Assembly: GCA_041399155.1 (NCBI GenBank)
Contig: JAWKTI010000001.1
Coordinates: 1,736,001 to 1,800,000, forward strand
Direction: 5' to 3'
DNA: 64,000 nucleotides
DNA from: Zavarzinella sp.
Lineage (GTDB): Bacteria > Planctomycetota > Planctomycetia > Gemmatales > Gemmataceae
The notes beneath the pieces are model-generated. The model saw only the letters and a program-made list of their open reading frames with translations, did not search any database and was not told the DNA's origin. A program made the position numbers and the translations under genes. Positions 26,392-35,087 of this stretch are shown in pieces; position 1 is the stretch's first letter; each line of letters opens with the position of its first letter.

Positions 26392-27747
26392 ATGAGAAAT
26401 TTTCTGGTAGCCATCATTTCAATTGGTTGCACAGCTAGCATCGCGCGGGCAGAATTGCCTCCCATGCCGACAAATCTTCAAGTGAGTGCTGCCAAAACTG
26501 CCGCCATCAACTACATGTCTGGCCGGACACAATTAGTTGTTGATGATGATCCCGCAGCCACTGCGGCAAACAAAAATCATTTGAAAGTACTAGCTCAATG
26601 GCTGGCCTATCGACTTCTCGAAGCACCCTACAATGGTGAGCCAGGTGGCAACGCTTCTGGTCCCACCCAGGATATGAATACCTTAATGGCCGACGTCGAC
26701 CGCTACTGTCGGATTATTGCACTGAGTCAGGACGGAAAGTCTTATTACAACGATGCCCACGCACAATACGCTCTTTATCTGGGTGAGGCACTCAAAACGG
26801 AAATTGAACTTGTTTTGAAAGAAGCAACCCGGCCGATTGAATCAATCAATGCCGTGCGGATGTTGTCGTTAGCGTGCGTCAAAATGCCAGCTACGGGTGT
26901 CGCAGATCTGCTCATTAAAATCATCAACGATAAAGATGCTTCCTTAGCCAACCAGTTGTATGCATTCGACGGGGTTGCCAACTTATTGTCCCACTCTGAT
27001 TTCACCGAACCTACGAAACATTATCTGTTCAACGGGGAGAAACTTGGCGAAATGGCTACGGCGCTGCATAACTTTGTTGTGATGCCACGCCAGTTCAAGA
27101 ATACAGAAGAAGTTCAGGTGCTGGCATATGTCCGCAGAAATGCGGTGCGAGCGTTGGGCACTTTCAAAGACAGTGTCATTCGTAACAATCGCAAAGAAAT
27201 CATTGCACGCCCTGCCTGGACTTTGATGCATTTCCTTGCCACATCACCCCAACTGATGCCCGCACCCACACCTCATGAAAGGTTCGAAGCAGCAATTGGC
27301 CTCGCTTCAATGACAATTGATCAGACACTCAATGTTGAGCTATCTGCATACTGGGTCTACACCAATGTCGTTTTCCTGGCACGGGTGGCAAATGATGACA
27401 GCAATCGTGCGGCAAAATCCGGTGCACCTGTGTCGCTGCCATGGAAAATCTACGCAGCCCGATTGAATACCGCGTTGCAAATCTGGCAGCAATCAGCGAA
27501 GAAACTGCCCGCTGCTCGCAATCCAGATAGTATTACGCGTCCAGCAAAAGATGTTACTGCAAACATTCTGGAAGCGCTCGAAAAATCTGGTGCGGGTGCA
27601 AATGTGAATGCAACTGGTATCACTGCGGTATTGCAGGCTTCACCTTATGCTGCAACAGCAGGTCTGATGTTCAGTGATTTGCCTTCCAGCACTGTGCCCT
27701 TCCCACAAGTAGCTCCAAAAACCGCCCCACCTGCAAAAAAACCATGA
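26392..27747 (+). CDS. Exported helical protein of unknown function
   Basis: 451 residues from the ATG at 26392; a GTG 12 bases upstream is also in frame. Signal peptide MRNFLVAIISIGCTASIARA. The mature protein looks largely helical (alternating A/L-rich amphipathic stretches such as AIGLASMTIDQTLNVELSAYW) and ends in a proline/alanine-rich tail (AAPKT...PPAKKP). No catalytic motifs, cofactor sites or known domain are seen. HEAT-like helices (VQVLAYVRRNAVRALGTFKDS) are possible. It precedes another exported protein by 110 bases on the same strand, and the pair may form an operon. Confidence 0.8.
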   Translation: MRNFLVAIISIGCTASIARAELPPMPTNLQVSAAKTAAINYMSGRTQLVVDDDPAATAANKNHLKVLAQWLAYRLLEAPYNGEPGGNASGPTQDMNTLMADVDRYCRIIALSQDGKSYYNDAHAQYALYLGEALKTEIELVLKEATRPIESINAVRMLSLACVKMPATGVADLLIKIINDKDASLANQLYAFDGVANLLSHSDFTEPTKHYLFNGEKLGEMATALHNFVVMPRQFKNTEEVQVLAYVRRNAVRALGTFKDSVIRNNRKEIIARPAWTLMHFLATSPQLMPAPTPHERFEAAIGLASMTIDQTLNVELSAYWVYTNVVFLARVANDDSNRAAKSGAPVSLPWKIYAARLNTALQIWQQSAKKLPAARNPDSITRPAKDVTANILEALEKSGAGANVNATGITAVLQASPYAATAGLMFSDLPSSTVPFPQVAPKTAPPAKKP

Positions 27748-27857
27748 GTTTTCAACCTGATTTTACCGCTTTGGACTTGTAAGGCGTGAAGTTATTGGTG
27801 AAAATAGATTCAACTGGAACTTTCTTTACCGATTCGCATTCTGCGAAGGGGTACTCA

Positions 27858-29987
27858 ATGATGAATAAACTGTTTTTGACTGGTCTTGCATTGCTTTTCC
27901 TTTCTGCAAGTAGTTATGCAGACAAATTCCTAGTGATCCGTGTGGTATTGAAATCCACTGGCAACGGTGGCATCACCCCTGGAGGCAGTGAACCAGGGTT
28001 TCCCGGTCCAGGTATTCCCGGTGGTGGCAGCCCTGGTATCCCAGGTATTCCCGGTGGTGGCAGCCCCGGCTTTCAGGGCGGTGGGCCTGGCGTTCCTGGT
28101 ATTCCGGGAGGCGGCCCTGGTGTGCCAGGTATCCCAGGTGGTGGAAATCTGGGGATTGGGGGCGGTGGACCAGGGATTCCAGGTGTCCCAGGGATTCCTG
28201 GAGGTGGTAACCTTGGTAACGCTGGCGGCATTCCCGGACAAGGTGGCATTCAAAAGCCTGCAGCACCAATCAATCCGGATGATTACGTCACCGCTATTGT
28301 GAAAGTGCTTGGCGTTGTTCCATTGAACGGAACGATCCGTGAAGAAAAAATTGATAATGGTGCGATTATCAAAACCAAATTTGGTGGCAGCTACATCGAT
28401 TTCGATCGACAAGGCGAACTGATTTTTGACGTTAAAGACATTGTGACCCCAGAACAACAGTACGCATTGCGATTACGAAAATTACCCGAAAGGTCAGCAG
28501 CAAAGTATCTCGAACTGGCAGAATGGTGTTTGTCGGTGGGCTTAATCGACAAATGTAAGACAAACATTGAAACAGCGGCAGGTTTGGTGGCGAAACAACC
28601 GAATCAACCCGCCAAAGTAATTGCTGCTGTAAAGGCATACGAGGAAGTCAAAGAATATCTGACAAAAGATATTAAAAATGTGACAAAAGCAACTGAGTGG
28701 AAAGATCGTCTTGGCTATCAGTCGATGATGCTGAACCGGCATCATGCACTGCTTTACAATGGCACTGATGAAAATACAGACAATAGTGTTCGTCGTCGCT
28801 TAGAAGCACTGGAAAACAATTTCCAGACGGTTTATCTCTGGATTGCACTTCGTGGACGGGCATTGCCAGAACCGAAGGAAAAAATGACAGGTATCCTCGT
28901 GGGTAACGCTCGCGATTTCGACCGCTATCAGGCAACTTTCGAAGTAAATAATATCGTGTGCGATGGGTTCCTGGCACGCCGTGAAAACATTGCCGTATTT
29001 TCTGCCGAACGATTGGATAAGGCATCTGTAAACTTCAAACAGTCCTTAAGGGATGTCTACGGTAAGTTTACTGCAGGTCGTTTGTCCGATGGTAAAGAAC
29101 CAAAATGGAATACTGAAAATCTTAAGTTTTCTGAATACGCTCGAGCAACAACATTTCACCTGGTCAATCAGGCATTGCAGGAAGAAGCAGAAATTGCTTC
29201 AGCAACACACGAAGGAACTCTTCAGATTTTCGCAGAAACTGGCTTACTGCCCCGCGATCTGATGGCACCTGAGTGGTTGCGATTTGGGATTTCTGCACTC
29301 TTTGAAACCCCCAAGGGTCCATTCCCCGGTGGGGCCCACACGATTAAAGTTGCCCCCTTTACTGGCGGTGGAGGTCCAAGTTGGGCATACATGCGATATT
29401 ATGAAGAATTGAATCAAAAAGGTATCCTGGATGAGCACGATGAGGTTTTCCTTGATGTGATCACAGATTCCTTGTTTTCGCTGGCACGCACATCGAATAC
29501 GGTACTGCGTTCAAAAAAACTGAACAATACCGATGATGGGCTTTCACGTGCCGACAGCACAGCACGATTGTACGATATTGCCCACACCTTAAGCTGGGCT
29601 GTTGTGTACTATATGGCAAAAGATCGCTGGAAAGAGTTCGAAACATTTTTGAAAGAGCTTTCCCGACTCCCTCGTGACGCAGAGTTGGACACCCATTCGA
29701 CCATTGTTGCAATGGCACACGCGTTCAATGTAGACGCAATTGGCATTACTGGTCGGGAAGTAGATGCTGATAAACTGTTGTTTATCGGCCTGGAATGGGA
29801 AAAGTTTATGAAACTACAAAACACACCCACCAAAGACATGAATCTGGATCCAATTAAGAATTCTAATCCAGGAACTGGTGATCCGAATGGACCCGGAGGA
29901 CCGGGTGGACCTGGTGGTGTCGTTCCGGGGGGGCCTGGTTTTCCAGGCGGACCTGGAGGTGGTATTCCTGGACCAGGCAGACCGTAA
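27858..29987 (+). CDS. Exported protein with Gly/Pro collagen-like tracts at both ends and a degenerate peptidase-like core
   Basis: 709 residues from the tandem ATGs at 27858/27861, which open signal peptide MMNKLFLTGLALLFLSASSYA. Residues about 35-135 are a glycine/proline-rich tract built on units such as PGIPGGGSPGIPGIPGGG. Another tract closes the C-terminus (PGGPGGPGG...PGPGRP). The core resembles planctomycete DUF1570-type proteins: ATHEGTLQIFAETGLLP (His451-Glu452) and PEWLRFGISALFETP. In active gluzincins these would be HExxH and W-x-x-E-G; here the second His is Leu and the Glu of the second motif is not present, so proteolysis is doubtful. The tracts may mediate surface display or assembly. 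The ECF sigma gene follows. Confidence 0.8.
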   Translation: MMNKLFLTGLALLFLSASSYADKFLVIRVVLKSTGNGGITPGGSEPGFPGPGIPGGGSPGIPGIPGGGSPGFQGGGPGVPGIPGGGPGVPGIPGGGNLGIGGGGPGIPGVPGIPGGGNLGNAGGIPGQGGIQKPAAPINPDDYVTAIVKVLGVVPLNGTIREEKIDNGAIIKTKFGGSYIDFDRQGELIFDVKDIVTPEQQYALRLRKLPERSAAKYLELAEWCLSVGLIDKCKTNIETAAGLVAKQPNQPAKVIAAVKAYEEVKEYLTKDIKNVTKATEWKDRLGYQSMMLNRHHALLYNGTDENTDNSVRRRLEALENNFQTVYLWIALRGRALPEPKEKMTGILVGNARDFDRYQATFEVNNIVCDGFLARRENIAVFSAERLDKASVNFKQSLRDVYGKFTAGRLSDGKEPKWNTENLKFSEYARATTFHLVNQALQEEAEIASATHEGTLQIFAETGLLPRDLMAPEWLRFGISALFETPKGPFPGGAHTIKVAPFTGGGGPSWAYMRYYEELNQKGILDEHDEVFLDVITDSLFSLARTSNTVLRSKKLNNTDDGLSRADSTARLYDIAHTLSWAVVYYMAKDRWKEFETFLKELSRLPRDAELDTHSTIVAMAHAFNVDAIGITGREVDADKLLFIGLEWEKFMKLQNTPTKDMNLDPIKNSNPGTGDPNGPGGPGGPGGVVPGGPGFPGGPGGGIPGPGRP
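27955..28260 (+). repeat. Gly/Pro-coding repeat tract, N-terminal
   Basis: About 300 bases of imperfect direct repeats of units encoding GIPG, GVPG and GGGSPG. Unit length is irregular (mostly 9-18 bases), so it is not a strict microsatellite. A shorter second tract is at 29886-29985. Such tracts can change length by slippage or recombination. Confidence 0.8.
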
Positions 29988-30055
29988 TTACTACTTAGTT
30001 GGGCACTGGATTCACCACTAATATTTCTTTCTGTTGGATACCTTGACGAGTTCCC

Positions 30056-30700
30056 ATGGCCAGCGAATCAGAAAAACTGCTTATCCAACAGATCAGGTCT
30101 GGTGACGAAAAGGCCTGGAAAAGACTAATCGATATTTTTGAAGGTCGACTGCTTGCTTTTGCCCAGCGACGTCTCAATAATCAATCCGACTCTGAAGATG
30201 CGGTCCAGGAAGCATTCCTTGGCTTTTATCATTCGATCCACAACTTCGATGACAAAAAAGACCTTCAGAATTATCTTTTTTCCATCATTGGCTACAAAGT
30301 CATTGATATCCAGCGAAAAAGATGCCGCGATCAAAAAGTGAACACATCTGATTCAGCAACCATCGAACTGGAAGAGCATCTGGATTACCGCCAACGCACG
30401 GTCAGTAGTAACGCACGGAGCAATGAACGGCGGGAACTGGAAGAAAATGCCATTAAACTGGCGTTGGAAAAACTGATCCGTAGTTGGAAAATCAACAGCC
30501 AGTTGATCCGCCTGAAAACAATGGAACTGTTATTTGTAAAAGGATTTGGCAATAAGCTTGTTGCAAGCCAGTTAAACATTCCTGAACAGCAGGTTGCCAA
30601 TATTCGTTTCAGTGCTTTGAAACAATTGAGTGAGTCGCTTCGCAATGCGAAGTTATCCCCAGATCATTTTCCTGAATTACAACAAGTCCCTTCAGAATGA
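30056..30700 (+). CDS. RNA polymerase sigma factor, ECF/sigma-70 type
   Basis: 214 residues. Region 2 is clear: LLIQQIRSGDEKAWKRLIDIFEGRLLAFAQRRL and SEDAVQEAFLGFYHSIHNF (the D-A-V-Q-E-A-F motif), then the DNA-contacting NYLFSIIGYKVIDIQRKR. A 60-residue charged linker leads to region 4, LLFVKGFGNKLVASQLNIPEQQVANIRFSALKQL, a helix-turn-helix. Planctomycetes carry many ECF factors without a linked anti-sigma gene; none is seen here either. The stop overlaps the next gene's start (ATGA), so the two are coupled. Confidence 0.9.
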   Translation: MASESEKLLIQQIRSGDEKAWKRLIDIFEGRLLAFAQRRLNNQSDSEDAVQEAFLGFYHSIHNFDDKKDLQNYLFSIIGYKVIDIQRKRCRDQKVNTSDSATIELEEHLDYRQRTVSSNARSNERRELEENAIKLALEKLIRSWKINSQLIRLKTMELLFVKGFGNKLVASQLNIPEQQVANIRFSALKQLSESLRNAKLSPDHFPELQQVPSE

Positions 30701-31809
30701 GTAGTGTGGTTGTCTGGGGGCATCCCGGTAGTCCACGGATTCAGTCTTTTGCCACAGCATCAGTTGATTTTCCCACTATTTCTTATCAACTGATTCCTTG
30801 GATCGATCTTTTACAAGATGGTCCAATTCATGAGATCTATCGGGAACCAGTCTGGGTTAGGCTGGAATCCGCCGGCCGCAATGCTAATTTTCAACATCGC
30901 TTGCTGGAAATGTGGCATCCGGAAGTGCCGAGTTTTCCAACCGCCAAAACATCTTTCCGACTTGCAGTTCAGTTTCACTCGGCGTGGGCAAAATTTCTCG
31001 AATCGCGTACTACCTCCTGGAGTGGCAACGCAAATATTCACTGGACTGCACAACCCATGGAAGTGCTGCAACTTTTCGATAAATACCAGTGTGGTGATTT
31101 TATGAAAGCACACAGCATCCCAACTCCAGCTACCTTCTTGATGCACGACATCTCGGTGGCTGACTTTTTTCAACAACTCGACAGCCTGGGATGGAAAAAA
31201 GCATTCCTTAAATGGCGTTTTGGCTCATCCGCAGTTGGGATCCTGTTCCTGGAATTACGCCACAATCAGTGGCATGGGTGGACTACTCTTCGCTTCCACG
31301 ATAATGACTGGCACAATACCCGTCGACTGGTTGCTGTTTCGGGTTCATCTTTGCAAGAAACAATAAGTGTTCTCCTGCAAAGTGGGGCAGTCCTGCAGGA
31401 GTATTTTCCAAAAGCATTTCTGAACGGTCAACAATTTGACTTACGGCTGATACTCATCGCCGGCACGATTGAGTTCATCGTGGTAAGATGCAGTCCCCAC
31501 CAGATCACTAACATTCATCTTGGTGGGACCAAAGGCGATGTCGGTTTGATTCGAAAGCTGATTCCCAAACGCCTCTGGCTGGATGCCTGCGATATGTGCG
31601 AGAAGATTGGTTGCCTCTATCGATCACTTGTTCTCGGAATCGATCTGGCGTTTGATGCTGCGATCAGTCGATTCACAATCTTTGAAGTGAATGCGTTTGG
31701 CGACCATTTTCCAACCTTGCGAAACGAACAGAATCGGTCGGTGCATCAGGTAATTTTGCAATGGCTTGCCACCCACCCGCCGGGAACGCGATTCGGTGAA
31801 TCAGAATAG
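30697..31809 (+). CDS. ATP-grasp-like protein of STM4014 type
   Basis: 370 residues. The opening VVVWGHPGSPRIQSFATA and the following SYQLIPWIDLLQDG resemble the STM4014 family, a set of ATP-grasp-like proteins usually encoded beside radical-SAM and alkaline-phosphatase-like genes (STM4011-4013). KAFLKWRFGSSAVGI provides an ATP-grasp lysine region and VLQEYFPKAFLNGQQFDLRLILI plus FEVNAFGDHFPT the substrate and metal region. The other three cluster genes are absent here. Its ATG overlaps the sigma factor stop, and its 3' end overlaps the convergent DUF1501 gene by nine bases. The family call is from memory of conserved starts, so it is moderate; the product is unknown. Confidence 0.6.
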   Translation: MSSVVVWGHPGSPRIQSFATASVDFPTISYQLIPWIDLLQDGPIHEIYREPVWVRLESAGRNANFQHRLLEMWHPEVPSFPTAKTSFRLAVQFHSAWAKFLESRTTSWSGNANIHWTAQPMEVLQLFDKYQCGDFMKAHSIPTPATFLMHDISVADFFQQLDSLGWKKAFLKWRFGSSAVGILFLELRHNQWHGWTTLRFHDNDWHNTRRLVAVSGSSLQETISVLLQSGAVLQEYFPKAFLNGQQFDLRLILIAGTIEFIVVRCSPHQITNIHLGGTKGDVGLIRKLIPKRLWLDACDMCEKIGCLYRSLVLGIDLAFDAAISRFTIFEVNAFGDHFPTLRNEQNRSVHQVILQWLATHPPGTRFGESE

Positions 31810-33183
31810 TTCTTTCAACGGAGGGGCATCATCCACTAACTGTAACGGGCGATCAAATCGATCACGTATCTTCATATCATCAATACCCATGGTGTGGTAG
31901 ATGGTACGCACTATATTGGCAGGTGTTACTGGTTTGTCTGCAGGAAACTCTGCTTTGGCATCACTGCGACCATATGTCTGCCCGCCGCGGATTCCCCCAC
32001 CAGCCAGTATGTTGCTGAGGCAATAGGTCCAGTGGTCGCGTCCTGCACCATATGTCCCACCTGATCTGGGATCGCCGATCTTCGGTTTTCTACCCATTTC
32101 ACTGGTTACCAGCACCGTCGTCTGTGCCAGTAACCCTTTTTCTGCCAGATCGCCGATCAATGCAGAAAATGCCTGGTCGAATTCCGGCAACAAATGCTCT
32201 TTCAGGCAATTAAAATTGTTACCGTGGGTATCCCAACCCCCTGCACTGCGACATTTTTTGGCAATCTGTTGATTTTCTTTCCAAAACACAGTGATAAATG
32301 GCACTTCTGCTTCTACAAGCCGGCGTGCCAGCAACAGGCTCATCGCATTAACTGTGTTGCCATAGCGATTGCGTAATTTTTCCGGCTCTGACTCCAGATC
32401 AAATGCTTTGGTTGCTCTCGAGGATATCAACAATGAAAATGCCTGTTCTTGAATTGGGTCAGTGCTGGAATTGCTGGTAGCCAATTCCTCTTTTGCACGA
32501 TCAATTGCCTGCAACAATTCTTTGCGGTGCTGCAAACGCGCTGCACTGACATCACCAGACAACATCAGTGCAGGTGCGGTAAATTCTAATGGTTTCTCAT
32601 TATTTCCCATCACGTACAGTGGATCGTGGATTTTGCCCAGCTTTGCAGCGAATTGCCCCGGCCGTGTGTAAGGCGCTTTGCTTGGCTTGTGGGGTAACGT
32701 GATTGCCCCAGGACCTTGTTTTCTGCTTTTTCTTGCAGCAACCACTGATCCCATAAACGGCCAGTCATCCGATTGTGGTGTGCGATTGTTTCCCAACGTG
32801 AGAAACGTTTGATCAGGAACGTGTCCTGTCAGGTTGTAGTAATAGCCTGCGTGGTGATCGTTAGTGTTGACTTTCCCATTGATCGACCGAATTATTGCCA
32901 GATGGTGGGCCTGTTGTGCCAGCAATGGAAGATGCTCACTCAGGCTGATTTCTGGTGCTGTGGTTGCTTTCGGTTGAAAAGGCCCACGGTATTCTTCTGG
33001 TGCATCCGGTTTCATATCCCAGGTATCTATGTGGGATGCCCCACCGCACAGAAAGAACAGAATTGTTGATTTTGCCTGGCCGCCTTTGGCCTGCTGTTCT
33101 CCCCGTCCCTGTGTGATTCCGGCAATACTTGCTGCACTGGCGATCAGAAACTGCCGGCGTGGGAGGTGAGACCAGGAACTCAT
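31801..33183 (-). CDS. DUF1501 (Tat-exported, sulfatase-like) protein
   Basis: 460 residues from the ATG at 33183. The start SHLPRRQFLIASAASIAG is a twin-arginine signal. The body shows the family pattern FFLCGGASHIDTWDMKPDAPEEYRGPF, MPLLAQQAHHLAIIRSINGKVNTNDHHAGYYYLTG-like stretches, VTSEMGRKPKIGDPRSGGTYGAGRDHW and NIVRTIYHTMGID. DUF1501 proteins have an alkaline-phosphatase-type fold and are highly expanded in planctomycetes, commonly beside DUF1549/DUF1553 cytochrome genes; no such partner is adjacent. The enzyme activity of the family is unproven. Confidence 0.92.
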   Translation of the reverse strand: MSSWSHLPRRQFLIASAASIAGITQGRGEQQAKGGQAKSTILFFLCGGASHIDTWDMKPDAPEEYRGPFQPKATTAPEISLSEHLPLLAQQAHHLAIIRSINGKVNTNDHHAGYYYNLTGHVPDQTFLTLGNNRTPQSDDWPFMGSVVAARKSRKQGPGAITLPHKPSKAPYTRPGQFAAKLGKIHDPLYVMGNNEKPLEFTAPALMLSGDVSAARLQHRKELLQAIDRAKEELATSNSSTDPIQEQAFSLLISSRATKAFDLESEPEKLRNRYGNTVNAMSLLLARRLVEAEVPFITVFWKENQQIAKKCRSAGGWDTHGNNFNCLKEHLLPEFDQAFSALIGDLAEKGLLAQTTVLVTSEMGRKPKIGDPRSGGTYGAGRDHWTYCLSNILAGGGIRGGQTYGRSDAKAEFPADKPVTPANIVRTIYHTMGIDDMKIRDRFDRPLQLVDDAPPLKELF

Positions 33184-33253
33184 TTGCTTCTCCAATTTCA
33201 ACTACTCGATCATACTTCTTCCACCCAGAATTAGCCACTATTTTTTCAACTTG

Positions 33254-34981
33254 TTAACCAATTAATTCTGCTCGCACACGTTCCCGTTCCCGATCGATCT
33301 GTTCTGGGGTCGCACCAATACATAGCAAAATTGCTTCCGTTAATGCCAATGCTACCTCACCTTCACCAGAAAACACATTTTCTGCTCCTGCTTTTCTTAA
33401 CGATGTCAGTTCCCGCACATATCCGGAACGTGCCAGGATTCGAATATCGGGATTCATCTCTCGTGCAATTCGGATTGTCTCTGCACTCCCCTGCATGCCT
33501 GAAGAACTTAAAATCAAGCTGCCTGCTTCTTCAATTCCTGCCTCTTTCAACGTATCCGGGTGGGTGGCATCGCCATACACTGCCCGGATACCTTCTCTTT
33601 TCAAAAATCGTACCGTATCAATATTCAGCTCAACGATCGATACTTCTACTTTGTTTTCCTGTAGCAACCTCGTTAATGTGCGACCAACAGGACCATAGCC
33701 TATAATGACTGCGAGAAACAGTGGGTTTTCGATTTTCGTTTCCTGTAACGATTTTTCATCAACTGTTTGCAAACAGCGGTTCAATCGTTGCCATAAGCGA
33801 GGTTTACGTGCAGCCCAGCGTGCCAGTGGCTCTTCCAATCGATAAATCATTGGATTTAACGAAATGGTGATGATCGCAATGGCCACAAATAATTGAATTG
33901 CCTGCTCGTCGAGAATACCCAGTTTTTTCCCTAACCCTCCCAGGATAAATGAAAACTCTCCAATTTCTGTCATTGCCAAAGCAAGTCCGATCGCGGTGCG
34001 TACAGGATAGCCTCTTACCAGCACTACCAGAAAAACCAGTGTGGGAGTAACGAACAGAATTATCCCTACAAGACATGCCAATAAGAGCGGCTTTTTCCAT
34101 AACAGGGCGGGATCAAACAACATACCCACTGACACGAAAAACAGCACTGCAAAGGCATCTCGCATCGGAAGTGCCTCGGTAGCGGCACGCACGCTGAAAT
34201 CGGATCGCCCCACAACCATTCCTGCCAGAAATGCGCCCAGTGCCATTGATACACCGAAAAACATACTTGATCCGACAGCAATTCCCAATGCCACAACCAG
34301 AATGGTCAGCGTAAATAGTTCGCGTGATTTGGTTGCTGCAACATTCTTCAACAGCCACGGAACAACTTTCCCACCAATAATTAATACAGCCACTGTTAAA
34401 CCGCCCATTTTCAGTGCGGCAATTCCTACCACGGTGGGCACTTTCCAGGCACTCAATGTTTCTTTGCCGAAAAATTCAGGCAATAAGACCAGCGCCAACA
34501 CCGCAAGAATGTCCTGTACTATCAACCAGCCAATGGCAATATGACCCACTGATGTGTGCAGTTGATTGGCATCGGTCAGCACCCGCGTCAGAACAACCGT
34601 GCTGGCCACACAGATCGACATGCCGAATACCAGGCTTGCCGCAAACGACCAGCCAAAGCTTCGCACAATCATCATGGTTACCAATGTAATGACTGTGCCT
34701 TGAATCAATGCACCTGGAACAGCAATCCGCCTGACTGCGAGCAGTTCGCTGAGCTTGAAGTGCATTCCTACTCCGAACATCAGCAGGATCACTCCCACTT
34801 CGGCCATCTGTTCTGCCAATTCCTGGTCGGCATCAAATCCGGGTGTGTGTGGGCCAACCACAATACCTGCGACCAGATAACCGACAATTGGTGATAGTCG
34901 CAATAGTTGCGATAGATAACCAAATGCCAGTGCCACGGTCAGAGCACCGGCCAGGGTTAATATAAAGTCGTAGTCGTGCAT
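33254..34981 (-). CDS. Kef-type cation:proton antiporter with TrkA-N domain
   Basis: 575 residues from the ATG at 34981. The N-terminal part has about 12 hydrophobic segments and the CPA2 features LAFGYLSQLLRLSPIVGYLVAG and PHTPGFDADQELAEQMAEVGVILLMFGVGMHF. The cytoplasmic C-terminus is a Rossmann TrkA-N (RCK) domain with AVIIGYGPVGRTLTRLLQ, a nucleotide-binding glycine motif, ending at about residue 540. It resembles YbaL/KefB-type potassium/proton or glutathione-gated exporters. No KefF/KefG ancillary gene is seen. It lies in the minus-strand group with the Y-family polymerase, separated by about 106 bases. Confidence 0.92.
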   Translation of the reverse strand: MHDYDFILTLAGALTVALAFGYLSQLLRLSPIVGYLVAGIVVGPHTPGFDADQELAEQMAEVGVILLMFGVGMHFKLSELLAVRRIAVPGALIQGTVITLVTMMIVRSFGWSFAASLVFGMSICVASTVVLTRVLTDANQLHTSVGHIAIGWLIVQDILAVLALVLLPEFFGKETLSAWKVPTVVGIAALKMGGLTVAVLIIGGKVVPWLLKNVAATKSRELFTLTILVVALGIAVGSSMFFGVSMALGAFLAGMVVGRSDFSVRAATEALPMRDAFAVLFFVSVGMLFDPALLWKKPLLLACLVGIILFVTPTLVFLVVLVRGYPVRTAIGLALAMTEIGEFSFILGGLGKKLGILDEQAIQLFVAIAIITISLNPMIYRLEEPLARWAARKPRLWQRLNRCLQTVDEKSLQETKIENPLFLAVIIGYGPVGRTLTRLLQENKVEVSIVELNIDTVRFLKREGIRAVYGDATHPDTLKEAGIEEAGSLILSSSGMQGSAETIRIAREMNPDIRILARSGYVRELTSLRKAGAENVFSGEGEVALALTEAILLCIGATPEQIDRERERVRAELIG

Positions 34982-35087
34982 CAATGCTACCGTGCTGTGG
35001 GAGTCGTTTTTCCTTACTTTCGTGTTTTATTGCTGCATCCTCCTTTCTCAACTTTATTGCGTCGACATCAGGCACTTTCCTGCCTGT

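Noticed and set aside
29886..29985. C-terminal Gly/Pro tract read as a separate small gene
   Set aside because: It is in frame with the preceding protein and without its own start.
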